Positions 7,939 to 15,339 of a DNA stretch of 64,000 nucleotides are shown piece after piece. Source of the DNA: JBOFWL01 sp051653605 (GTDB lineage: Bacteria > Spirochaetota > Brevinematia > Brevinematales > Brevinemataceae); contig JBOFWL010000028.1 in NCBI GenBank assembly GCA_051653605.1, positions 124,001 through 188,000 of the forward strand. The letters run 5' to 3'. A program made the position numbers and the translations under genes. The notes beneath the pieces were generated by a model. The model made no database searches. It saw only the letters and a list, made by a program, of their open reading frames with translations, and had not been told where the DNA came from. Each line of letters begins with the position of its first letter. Position 1 is the first letter of the stretch.

Positions 7939-9270
7939 ATGTGGAGCAATGTAGAAGAAAAAATTAACGATGGCGTCGCCGGTATCAGCCCTAATAGCTC
8001 GCCTTCTATTGCATTCGTTGGAACCGCCGAAACAGGCCTTGTAAACACCATTTATAACCTTGGAAAACGCTCAAACACCCAAAACCTGCTGGGAAAGGGC
8101 TCTCTATCCAACACCATTCAAGATTGCCAAAAAAATATGGGCGATGACTCCATCCTCGCCATCAGAGCCGAGGGCGATATCAAAGGCTTGATAAGCACCA
8201 TCAGCTCCAATGCCGACAACATCGTACTAGGCGGAGACCCTCTTTTCGACGCTGAGATTATCATAGAGGCCACCTGCGAAAATGAAGTTTTCCTCATGGT
8301 GGATGGGGTGAAATCTTATCTACCCGTTCTCGACGATCATTATATCGTTGTCGGTAATACAGGCCTTTCCGCCGTACTGCCAGAAACCATCTCAAAAGGA
8401 AATAGGTGGGAGTTCTCTATTAGCTCACCAAAGGCTTCGTTGGAGTCGCTCAAAACTGCCGTCGATGCTTGCTTAGAATTATATACTCCCGAAATTGTTG
8501 TTATTTGTCAAGATAGCTCCGCCACCGATGCCTCTTATTGGAATTCCCTTGCCGAAAACTACTTCGAGACCGATCACAAACCCCTATTGTTTTTGCTATC
8601 CTCCGATCTCGAAGAAAATCAAAACTTGGACGACGCCATCAACAATAAAATAGCTCAATTTAGCAAAGTAGACGCTCGATTTGTAAGCGTACTATGCCAA
8701 CGTGGTGAAATCGTCGATGGTTCGAATCGCTTCAAGCGTTCTCCCCTAGGATTGCTCGCCGCCACCCTCTCTAAGTGCAGTGTCAATCAGAGCATCGGTG
8801 CCACCAGATATTTTAACGTCCCCAACTACACCATTGACAAAGAGTGGTCGAATGTTCATAGCCGCGCCCTCGATGAAGCTCGTTTCATCTCCCTTAGGAC
8901 TTACGCCGGCTTGAACGGCATCTTCTGGAGCAACGGACGCACCCTAGCCGGAAATTCTTCCGACTATCGATTTATCGAAATTGTTAGAACCGTTCACAAG
9001 GCCATAAGGCTAGCTAGAAACGCCTCTCTTCCTTATATACACGCACCCGGCGACGATGTAGGACTTGGGAATTTACTAGCAGAAATTCGCTCCGCTCTCA
9101 CGAAGATGACCAGCGCCGATGAATTATACGATTTTGAAGTTAATATTCCTGATAACCAAGATGTAGTTAACAACGGCGTTCAGGTAGAAATTTCTCTGTT
9201 TGGTATCCCCATTATTAGAAAAATTATTCTGAATTTCGCATTCCAGTATCTACAAGACAACGCCTCTTAA
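7939..9270 (+). CDS. contractile tail sheath protein (DUF2586-like)
   Basis: The 443-residue protein has the size and position of a sheath subunit. An N-terminal PSIAFVGTAETG segment and a C-terminal block with RFISLRTYAGLNGIFWSNGRTLA and RFIEIVRTVHKAIRLAR match the conserved C-terminal sheath domain (DUF2586 type in Mu-like phages). It identifies the particle as a contractile (myovirus-type) one. The start follows AGGGAG. The gene and the following tube gene are bracketed by the twin hairpins, the only two large untranslated gaps in the operon. Confidence 0.85.
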   Translation: MWSNVEEKINDGVAGISPNSSPSIAFVGTAETGLVNTIYNLGKRSNTQNLLGKGSLSNTIQDCQKNMGDDSILAIRAEGDIKGLISTISSNADNIVLGGDPLFDAEIIIEATCENEVFLMVDGVKSYLPVLDDHYIVVGNTGLSAVLPETISKGNRWEFSISSPKASLESLKTAVDACLELYTPEIVVICQDSSATDASYWNSLAENYFETDHKPLLFLLSSDLEENQNLDDAINNKIAQFSKVDARFVSVLCQRGEIVDGSNRFKRSPLGLLAATLSKCSVNQSIGATRYFNVPNYTIDKEWSNVHSRALDEARFISLRTYAGLNGIFWSNGRTLAGNSSDYRFIEIVRTVHKAIRLARNASLPYIHAPGDDVGLGNLLAEIRSALTKMTSADELYDFEVNIPDNQDVVNNGVQVEISLFGIPIIRKIILNFAFQYLQDNAS

Positions 9271-9323
9271 TTTCGTTAGTTTCAAACCAGAATTTTAGCA
9301 ATCAAACCGCATAGGAGTAAAAT

Positions 9324-9800
9324 ATGAGTGTTATTGTCAACGGAAAAGCCTACGACTGGGGCGATATTACGGTTTCTCTTCTCCCTTTAAGCCCCGTTCT
9401 CATCAGCTGTTCCTCGATTAGTTTCGATGAAAGCCTCGAGGCTTCCCCCATTTACGGAAAAGGCCGCGCTCCCATCGCCTATGGCACTGGTAAGTGGTCG
9501 TCTTCGGGGAAGATTTCCCTTTTGAAAACAGAGTTTGATCTCCTCCAAAAAAGCGCTCAATCCGCGGGGGGAATACTCAATATGGACCCTCGTGTCACTA
9601 CCATCAACATCACCTATGGCCCTAATTTACAGGGAGTTATACCCATCTCAACTACCACGTTAATGGGGGTACGATTTACCAAAATATCAAGCAACGCCTC
9701 CTCCAATGATAAAGATTTGAAGATTGATCTTGACTTCATTGTTCTTTCAAACATACTTCGTGATGGAATCCCTTCTCGATCTGCCACCATTAAAGGCTAA
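9324..9800 (+). CDS. tail tube protein
   Basis: The 158-residue beta-rich protein follows the sheath, as tail tube proteins do. It includes SISFDESLEASPIYGKGRAPIAYGTGKW and a GGILNMDPRV loop, resembling tube proteins of Mu-like and related phages. Such proteins stack as hexamers inside the sheath to form the DNA channel. Start ATG is preceded by AGGAG. The assignment is by order, size and general pattern. Confidence 0.75.
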   Translation: MSVIVNGKAYDWGDITVSLLPLSPVLISCSSISFDESLEASPIYGKGRAPIAYGTGKWSSSGKISLLKTEFDLLQKSAQSAGGILNMDPRVTTINITYGPNLQGVIPISTTTLMGVRFTKISSNASSNDKDLKIDLDFIVLSNILRDGIPSRSATIKG

Positions 9801-9811
9801 TTTTTCTCATT

Positions 9812-9851
9812 AAGTGCGTCGGCCTCGAAGACCACCTTCGAGCCGCCACTT
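9812..9851 (+). promoter_or_regulatory. structured RNA hairpin, copy 2 (twin of 7762-7825)
   Basis: AAGTG/CACTT, CGT opposite C, CGG/CCG, one bulged base, then a 7-bp stem CTCGAAG/CTTCGAG with a five-base loop. The outer sequence is identical to copy 1, but the inner stem differs on both sides so that pairing is kept. No T-tract follows, so a plain terminator is unlikely for this copy. It lies 37 bases before the tail chaperone start. Confidence 0.72.
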
Positions 9852-9888
9852 ATTTATTTAATAAAAATACATCCAGAGAGAATAATAT

Positions 9889-10230
9889 ATGGAAAATTTA
9901 TCAGAAAAAAACTTTCACCCTCTTCCTCAAGCCGCCATCGATGCCAAAAATCAAGGCCACTCCGTTTTTGCCATTAGCTCCGATAATGGAGATTTGTTTT
10001 ATTTTAGAAAACCCACCAAGCAGGAAGTTATTCTTTTTCAAGATAATCTCGCTAGAAACAATAATGTTAGCCTTGTTCAGGAAAAATTGCTGCGTTCGCT
10101 CTTTTGTGGCAACGACGCCCCCGCTCTAGATAGCTACCTCAACAACAAACCTTTCGCCGTCGGCGCCATCTTTAACGAAATTACCGCCGATATGGGGCTA
10201 GCCGAAAATTTTACCAAGACCACGGTTTAG
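9889..10230 (+). CDS. tail assembly chaperone, short form (gpG-like)
   Basis: The 113-residue protein lies between the tube and tape measure genes, where nearly all long-tailed phages encode a chaperone made in two forms by ribosomal frameshifting. Residues 20-100 contain a compact GDLFYFRKPTKQEVILFQ segment, like other tail chaperones of this group. The stop at 10228-10230 lies 16 bases after a slippery heptamer at 10206-10212, and the -1 frame stays open to 10472. It would bind the tape measure and keep it soluble during tail assembly. Confidence 0.8.
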   Translation: MENLSEKNFHPLPQAAIDAKNQGHSVFAISSDNGDLFYFRKPTKQEVILFQDNLARNNNVSLVQEKLLRSLFCGNDAPALDSYLNNKPFAVGAIFNEITADMGLAENFTKTTV

Positions 10231-10237
10231 ATCGTGG
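10206..10237 (+). promoter_or_regulatory. programmed -1 ribosomal frameshift signal
   Basis: A AAT TTT in the zero frame (10206-10212) is a canonical X XXY YYZ heptamer. Seven bases later a hairpin CCACG (10220-10224) / CGTGG (10233-10237) with an eight-base loop provides the usual stimulator. The overlap between frames runs only from 10176 to 10230, and I see this heptamer once in it. Confidence 0.85.
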
Positions 10238-10472
10238 CGTAATACAGACCGCTAGCGCTAGAATAAACGCTTTTTTAGGCACCAAAGCTCATCTTCCTCA
10301 TACCCCAGTTGAATTTATGAGAATCGGAATCGACCCTATTCTACTCGAGGACGAACCCAAACCCGATCTCGCTGAACAGGCTGCCATGGCTAAACTCATT
10401 ATGCACGATCTAAAAGATATCATCAAAGCCGCCATTTTAGAGGCAATTTCGGAGGTACTAGGTGATCAATAA
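10212..10472 (+). CDS. tail assembly chaperone, -1 frame extension (gpT-like)
   Basis: No start codon of its own is needed. After the slip the ribosome reads from 10212 to the TAA at 10470-10472, adding 86 residues to the first 108 and giving a 194-residue fusion. The added part has a HLPHTPVEFMRIGID stretch and an acidic then helical tail ending EAISEVLGDQ. This matches the G/GT organisation of lambda-like and Mu-like phages, in which a small fraction of the long form recruits the tail tube protein to the tape measure. The stop overlaps the tape measure start by 11 bases. Confidence 0.82.
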   Translation, partial: YQDHGLDRGVIQTASARINAFLGTKAHLPHTPVEFMRIGIDPILLEDEPKPDLAEQAAMAKLIMHDLKDIIKAAILEAISEVLGDQ

Positions 10473-11244
10473 GCTAGAAAATATCTTGAAAATAACAAAA
10501 TTGGCGAGAATTTTATCGAAATTTCATCTTTTAACAAAATTAATCCCTCAAAATAGCACTACAAACAATGATTTTTTCTCTATGCCCATGAAAAAAACTC
10601 AACTTAAACCTTTTTTCGTCGTTAAAGAAGCATTTTCTAGATATCAGAGCCCCCAAAAAACACCGACTAGCCTAATTAGTTTTTCGCTCAAAAAAATTTT
10701 TCAAGAGGGAAGAAAAAAAGACCTTGCGATCGCTTCAAATTTTAAGAGTAATTCTTTTATGAAAGAGATTTTTAAAGATAAGAGCCTGCTTCGAGCTTCT
10801 CGTGATTTTCAAGAAAAAATAGGCGAAAGAGACCAAAAAATTTTCCTAGCAGGAAAAAATTCTTCGATTCTAGGAAAACATTTTCGTTTTTCTCATTCTT
10901 CGGTGATCTCTCCATCTCTTTTTAAAGACCATTTCAAGCATCCAACAATGCCCTTTTTTTCCCCTCAGAGACCAAATTCTCCTCTTTCTTCCCATTCTGT
11001 AAACTCCTTCCAGACAAAGTCTCTCAAAAAAAATGATAGCCTCGTTCATCAACTATTTGGAACCACGATGACCAGCCCAGATATTATTTCAAAGATTTCT
11101 TCTAAAATAAAAAACGTTGCTGGCTCCCAACACGCCGTAGATAATAGCAGAACCTTTAATATTGCAAACGTAACTATCGATGGAGCAAATATTTCCGACT
11201 TTGAGAGCTTCAAAATAGAACTCTCTTCCGCCATCAACGATTAA
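10462..11244 (+). CDS. tape measure protein, unusually short
   Basis: The 260-residue protein starts with GTG (10462) after GGAGG and overlaps the frameshifted chaperone. Position directly after the chaperone pair defines it as the tape measure. It is basic and rich in Lys, Ser and Phe, with no clear membrane helix. The last 30 residues (TFNIANVTIDGA followed by a helix) look like the usual tape-measure C-terminus. Myovirus tape measures are normally 600 residues or more. With about 1.5 angstroms of tail per residue, 260 residues would give a tail of roughly 40 nm. The reading frame is undamaged, so the short length appears to be selected, not decay. Confidence 0.72.
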   Translation: MINKLENILKITKLARILSKFHLLTKLIPQNSTTNNDFFSMPMKKTQLKPFFVVKEAFSRYQSPQKTPTSLISFSLKKIFQEGRKKDLAIASNFKSNSFMKEIFKDKSLLRASRDFQEKIGERDQKIFLAGKNSSILGKHFRFSHSSVISPSLFKDHFKHPTMPFFSPQRPNSPLSSHSVNSFQTKSLKKNDSLVHQLFGTTMTSPDIISKISSKIKNVAGSQHAVDNSRTFNIANVTIDGANISDFESFKIELSSAIND

Positions 11245-11254
11245 GGAGCCAACC

Positions 11255-11713
11255 ATGATTTTAACAACTGACATCAAAACCGGAAAAATTCAATTGAACG
11301 GCCAAACCATGCCCGGGATTTTTCAAAATCTCACCGTCAACGGAGAACTCATCATCGATAAAAACTCCTCCGCAGGCTCGAATAAGGTAAGAAAAATTAT
11401 GCGTGGCTTCGGTGATAACAGGATTTCTATCCAGCTGAGCCTCATTGATAAAAATAATTTAACAGGCTTATTTACTGGAAATTCAAGCATTTACAAACAA
11501 CTAGAAGAACTGGAAAACCTATTCAGAACCGTCAACAACACCAAACCCATGTGCTTCACCATCAACCACGAGCATTTGAACGCTCGAAAAATTTCTAAAG
11601 TGATTTTTAGGGGACTATCGTCTTCTGAATCTAACTCGTCTGAAAAAATAGATGTGGTTTTACAGTTTGAAGAATTTATCGAGGCGGAATACAATGAAAC
11701 TAGCAAGAATTGA
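11255..11713 (+). CDS. baseplate-associated protein after the tape measure
   Basis: The 152-residue beta-rich protein contains MPGIFQNLTVNGELIID and a closing KISKVIFRGLSSSES ... VVLQFEEF segment. It occupies the place of the LysM or DNA-circularisation-type baseplate proteins that link tape measure and hub; I recognise no diagnostic motif and offer this from order and pattern. Start is preceded by AAGGAG. Its end overlaps the next gene by 20 bases. Confidence 0.55.
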   Translation: MILTTDIKTGKIQLNGQTMPGIFQNLTVNGELIIDKNSSAGSNKVRKIMRGFGDNRISIQLSLIDKNNLTGLFTGNSSIYKQLEELENLFRTVNNTKPMCFTINHEHLNARKISKVIFRGLSSSESNSSEKIDVVLQFEEFIEAEYNETSKN

Positions 11714-12410
11714 TAGCTTTCTCGTTATTGGAAAGAAAAAAGTGAATAGATATTTCTCTTATTTGGTATCAAATACCCTAAATAGCACCGTTAAGACAGC
11801 TTGGATCACCATTGAAAAGGCTTTTTGGCTTGAAAATAGCCTTCAACCCTCCATTGGAGACCCTGTTTCTATAGGAATTGTATCAAATAGCGAGGATGAA
11901 AACATTATTTTTCAAGGATTCCTAAAAAAATTCGGAGAAGAGGGCGCTTGCTTGATGATAGAAGCAACTTTTCAGGCTTTAAATCTCGATGTGGACGATG
12001 AAACTCTCCTAGGCTTGAGCTATAAAGATGCTTTTTCACGACTTTGCTCTAACGTTGAATTCCAGACAGAAAATTTTTTTCCTCAACAAATTATTATTCA
12101 AAAGCCTTCAACCATAACTTTCCCTCGCCTCATTTCAAGCCTATCCTGCGCCACCCAAAAAAATGTACACCACTATCTTCGACCCAATAACTCGCTCATC
12201 ATTACTTCATCCTTGGGTGAGGGCGCTGACTACTCCATCGACGACATGCTTCTTTCTTATAATTTTAACGAGATTAGCTCTTTTCCAATCCCTCAAATAT
12301 CAATCGGCGATACCGTATCTTGGCTCTCTCAAAAAAAAATCGTCACCGGAATTCGCTGGAGCAACTCCAATATTTGCCGCATGACGCTTAGCGTCTCAAA
12401 CCCCCTTTAA
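11694..12410 (+). CDS. baseplate hub protein, gpD/gp27-like
   Basis: The 238-residue protein is preferred from the ATG at 11694, inside the previous gene and in another frame; a start at 11652 would add a non-conserved 14-residue leader. It has beta-rich domains and the sequence GDTVSWLSQKKIVTGIRWSN near the end. Placement just before the spike gene is that of phage late-control D / T4 gp27 hub proteins, which form the trimeric base of the tail spike. Shorter than typical gpD (about 350 residues), as are other proteins of this element. Confidence 0.62.
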   Translation: MKLARIDSFLVIGKKKVNRYFSYLVSNTLNSTVKTAWITIEKAFWLENSLQPSIGDPVSIGIVSNSEDENIIFQGFLKKFGEEGACLMIEATFQALNLDVDDETLLGLSYKDAFSRLCSNVEFQTENFFPQQIIIQKPSTITFPRLISSLSCATQKNVHHYLRPNNSLIITSSLGEGADYSIDDMLLSYNFNEISSFPIPQISIGDTVSWLSQKKIVTGIRWSNSNICRMTLSVSNPL

Positions 12411-12419
12411 GGATAACTC

Positions 12420-12962
12420 ATGCTTATCGAAAAATTAGAACGTTTCATTCGTAAAATTATGCAGGAGCAAGCCTTACCTTGCCTTGGAAAAGTTGAAAAA
12501 ACCTTCTCCGACTCTGGAAAATATTTTGCCGACATTCGCCAACTAGACAACGAAAAAAACAACACAGCCACCATCTACAAAAATGTGAAAATACCCAAAA
12601 TGTGGGGCGCCGAAAATAGCGGGATTTGGATGACGCCTTCGAAAAACGCTATTGTTATTTTAAATTTCCTCAATGGAGATAGAAATTATCCCATCATCAG
12701 CTCCATTCTAGGAAATTCGCTCGAAATAGAACACCCAGAAAATGAACTTATCATTAAGCAGGGCGACATGGAATTGAGGTTGTCCGATAAAATTACGCTG
12801 AGAAATGCCCATGCCTCGCTAGGCGACATTCTTGCTGATATCTCCGATAAAATCTCCAACCTGAAAACCATCGGCGCTCCCTCCCCCCACACCATAAACC
12901 CCGCACAGATAACAGAGTGGAAGCTTTTAAAAGAAACAAAGATTAAAAAACTTTTTAAGTAG
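12420..12962 (+). CDS. baseplate spike protein, gpV/Mu gp45-like
   Basis: The 180-residue protein has an OB-fold-like N-terminal domain (VEKTFSDSGKYFADIRQL, then KIPKMWGAENSGIWMTPSKNA) and a beta-helix-like middle (NELIIKQGDMELRLSDKITLRNA), the arrangement of gpV/gp45 puncturing spikes. Such trimers tip the tail tube and pierce the outer membrane. It lies between the hub and gp25-like genes. The usual spike tip His motif for iron binding is not evident. Confidence 0.72.
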   Translation: MLIEKLERFIRKIMQEQALPCLGKVEKTFSDSGKYFADIRQLDNEKNNTATIYKNVKIPKMWGAENSGIWMTPSKNAIVILNFLNGDRNYPIISSILGNSLEIEHPENELIIKQGDMELRLSDKITLRNAHASLGDILADISDKISNLKTIGAPSPHTINPAQITEWKLLKETKIKKLFK

Positions 12963-12981
12963 AATTTTAGAGGAGTTTTTC

Positions 12982-13176
12982 ATGGCTTTAAACCCAACAT
13001 TATTGGCTTCTCGGTTAAACCTGCTCTCAACAGAAAATAAATCTCAAGAGCAGTTGTCTGTAGAATTTGCCAACATCATCACCGAGTACATCAAAACAGC
13101 AAACGTCATAGGAACAGGTTCGGGCTCCAATGGCGGAGGCCCCATTTCTACCATCGTCACCGGTAGTTTACAGTAA
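12982..13176 (+). CDS. small hypothetical phage protein
   Basis: Sixty-four residues: a helical N-terminal half with ATG after GAGG, and a C-terminal Gly/Ser-rich tail GTGSGSNGGGPIST. The position between spike and gp25-like genes and a clean ribosome site support a real gene. I do not recognise the family. The Gly-rich end may be a flexible arm in the baseplate. Confidence 0.6.
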   Translation: MALNPTLLASRLNLLSTENKSQEQLSVEFANIITEYIKTANVIGTGSGSNGGGPISTIVTGSLQ

Positions 13177-13210
13177 TTCCGAATTAGTTTTCGTTTTCAT
13201 AGGAGAAAAG

Positions 13211-13615
13211 ATGACTATCAACCCATCCATCAGCACCGATATTAAACTGGAAAATGGAGAAATCTCTCTCGGTTTGACAGACTTCCAGCTGGTAAGTGGC
13301 TCTCAATGCATTATTCAAGACATAATCACCCGCTTATCAACAGATATCGGCGCTTTATTCTACGCATCATCGTTTGGAGAAAGTATTCTTCGGTTCGTAC
13401 ACGCTCCTTCAAGCTCCGCCTCCGAGTTGAAGGGGGCTATTCTTCGCGCTTTGCAATCCGAATCCAGAATAATCCCCAATAGCGAAGACATCGCTATCTC
13501 TATTTCTGTTGATAATCACTTTTTAGCAGAGATTTCATTCACCCTTTTTGACAACCCAAAACCCATTAATTTAACCCTTTCCCTAGGCAATGACCTAGAA
13601 ATATACGAGGTATAA
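13211..13615 (+). CDS. baseplate wedge protein, gp25/W-like
   Basis: The 134-residue protein starts at an ATG after AGGAG (13201-13205); an upstream start at 13130 lies inside the previous gene and has no ribosome site. The segment LVSGSQCIIQDIITRLSTDIGALFYASSFG is typical of the gp25/gpW wedge family, which nucleates sheath assembly with the J protein. It ends one base before the J-like gene. Confidence 0.75.
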   Translation: MTINPSISTDIKLENGEISLGLTDFQLVSGSQCIIQDIITRLSTDIGALFYASSFGESILRFVHAPSSSASELKGAILRALQSESRIIPNSEDIAISISVDNHFLAEISFTLFDNPKPINLTLSLGNDLEIYEV

Positions 13616-13616
13616 C

Positions 13617-14723
13617 ATGCTCACAACAAGCCCCCTTAGCTCGAAATCGAGGGAAGAATTAGTCAACGACATCTCGAAGGAGACCATTAAATCTATCCCT
13701 CAGATTAGCAACTACAACAAAGGCAGTGTATTCCGCTTATTTATAGAAGTTGTCGCTAGCTTTCTGGCAACAATATACAAGACCTTAGATAATCTCAAAC
13801 CACAACGCTTTTCCCAGACCGCAACAGGCGAATACCTCGACCTCAAAGCCCAAGAACTAGGATTATCGCGTAGAAACGCCACCAAAACTCGCGGCTATGT
13901 TATCGTGTCGAGGGAGCAGTTTTCAGACAACCTTAAACTACCCGCCGGAAAGATTTTTTCCTCCAAACCCGACAGCCTAGGCAACAGCCACCGATTCTCC
14001 ACCCTCCAAGAGACCATCATGCCTAAGGGAGAATCAAGCATTAGCGTTCTGGTAGAAGCCGAAACAGCCGGCTCTGATTTCAATCTTCTTCCCAATCAGA
14101 TTAGCGAAATATCTACCCATATTAGCGGTATTGACTCCGTCTCTAACCCCAGCAATTGGATCGTATCCGCCGGAACCGACACCGAAACCGATGAAAACCT
14201 CAGACTTCGATGCCTCGCCGTTTGGAAGGGACTAAGTGGCTCAAACAAAGACGCCTACATTAACTGGGCAAAAAGCGTTGAAAGCATCGAAAATGTAAAG
14301 GTTCTCCCCCTAGCAAGAGGCGCCGGATCGGTGGATATTATTTGCACAACCTTCGGAAACGGTATTCCCAGTGACGAGCTTCTTGCCCAGGTGAGCAATG
14401 CCATCGAGCTGAAAAGACCCATAGGTGCCGACGTCGTTGTACGCCCACCCACAGAACAGATATTAAATGTCGGCGTTGAGGCGATTTTCTTGCCCAACTA
14501 CAACATCGAAAAAAGACTCATAGAAGATAAGGTTCTTGATTATTTTCGATCACTTAGCATTGGTGATGACTTTGAACCTTCCGCTCTTTCCGCAATGATT
14601 ATGCAGATCGACGGCATCAAAAGCCTTCGATTATCGCACAATGATACCATCAGAATAAGCGAGCTTCAAATTGCTAGACTAGGAACCCTCACCATCACCC
14701 TAAGCAATGCAAGCGAGGCTTAA
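13617..14723 (+). CDS. baseplate J-like protein
   Basis: The 368-residue protein has the family features: an N-terminal helical part, GEYLDLKAQELGLSRRNAT, a beta-rich middle with AETAGSDFNLLPNQIS, and TDTETDENLRLRCLAVW leading to GSNKDAYINWAKSVESIENVKVLP. Baseplate J proteins form the wedge ring at the tail base. Length and motifs look complete. It is coupled tightly to the gp25-like gene upstream and the I-like gene downstream. Confidence 0.9.
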   Translation: MLTTSPLSSKSREELVNDISKETIKSIPQISNYNKGSVFRLFIEVVASFLATIYKTLDNLKPQRFSQTATGEYLDLKAQELGLSRRNATKTRGYVIVSREQFSDNLKLPAGKIFSSKPDSLGNSHRFSTLQETIMPKGESSISVLVEAETAGSDFNLLPNQISEISTHISGIDSVSNPSNWIVSAGTDTETDENLRLRCLAVWKGLSGSNKDAYINWAKSVESIENVKVLPLARGAGSVDIICTTFGNGIPSDELLAQVSNAIELKRPIGADVVVRPPTEQILNVGVEAIFLPNYNIEKRLIEDKVLDYFRSLSIGDDFEPSALSAMIMQIDGIKSLRLSHNDTIRISELQIARLGTLTITLSNASEA

Positions 14724-14724
14724 A

Positions 14725-15309
14725 ATGATTGTCGAATTATTATATCAACTGGCAATCCCGCTAAGGCAGACCTCAGCAGTATTTAGGGCTTTATTCACTG
14801 CCATAGCCAAAGAGTGCGATATCCTACTTGATTATGCAAAATCGCTAACTTTTCAGTGCTTCCCCAAATACGCAGACGATATTCTGCCTTTCGCCCTTGA
14901 AAGAGGTGTTACTCAGATTAGAGGAGAAAGCCTTGCTTCGTTTAGCCACAGAACAGAAAAGGCGTTTTCCTTCTGCACCGCTTCCTCCACTAGAGAAGGC
15001 ATTATCCAGCTTGTAAAAACGTTCACGCTTAAACCCTTTACCATGAGAGAAATTTGGCAAGATAACTGGACTCTTGCCTCGCCAACAGAAAAACTAGGAC
15101 TGACCACCCAACTAGGAGGAGTTCAATCTGCTAACACCTTCGTACTAAGCTTCTCTTCTCTCTTATTTAAAGAAAAAGAATACATCCATCAGATTATAGA
15201 ACTCTACAAGCCCGCTCACATACGATGCATCATCATTGCCAACATTCAAGACGACTGGGTTTTAGGAATAGACGAAGAAAAACTAGGCAAAAATACCTAC
15301 CTAAATTAA
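14725..15309 (+). CDS. tail protein I-like (Mu gp48-like) baseplate protein
   Basis: The 194-residue protein follows the J-like gene by one base. The ATG at 14725 has GAGG six bases upstream and is preferred to one at 14707. ADDILPFALERGVTQIRGESLASFSHRTEKAF is a typical opening for the I/gp48 family, and KPAHIRCIIIAN near the end is the conserved C-terminal strand motif. It links the wedge to the tail fibres. Confidence 0.78.
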   Translation: MIVELLYQLAIPLRQTSAVFRALFTAIAKECDILLDYAKSLTFQCFPKYADDILPFALERGVTQIRGESLASFSHRTEKAFSFCTASSTREGIIQLVKTFTLKPFTMREIWQDNWTLASPTEKLGLTTQLGGVQSANTFVLSFSSLLFKEKEYIHQIIELYKPAHIRCIIIANIQDDWVLGIDEEKLGKNTYLN

Positions 15310-15339
15310 TATCAAGCAAATAACAACAGAGAGGCTCTT

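Noticed and set aside
10231..10461. Untranslated gap or frameshift mutation before the tape measure
   Set aside because: The -1 frame is open and joined to the upstream gene by a slippery heptamer and hairpin, so this is programmed frameshifting.
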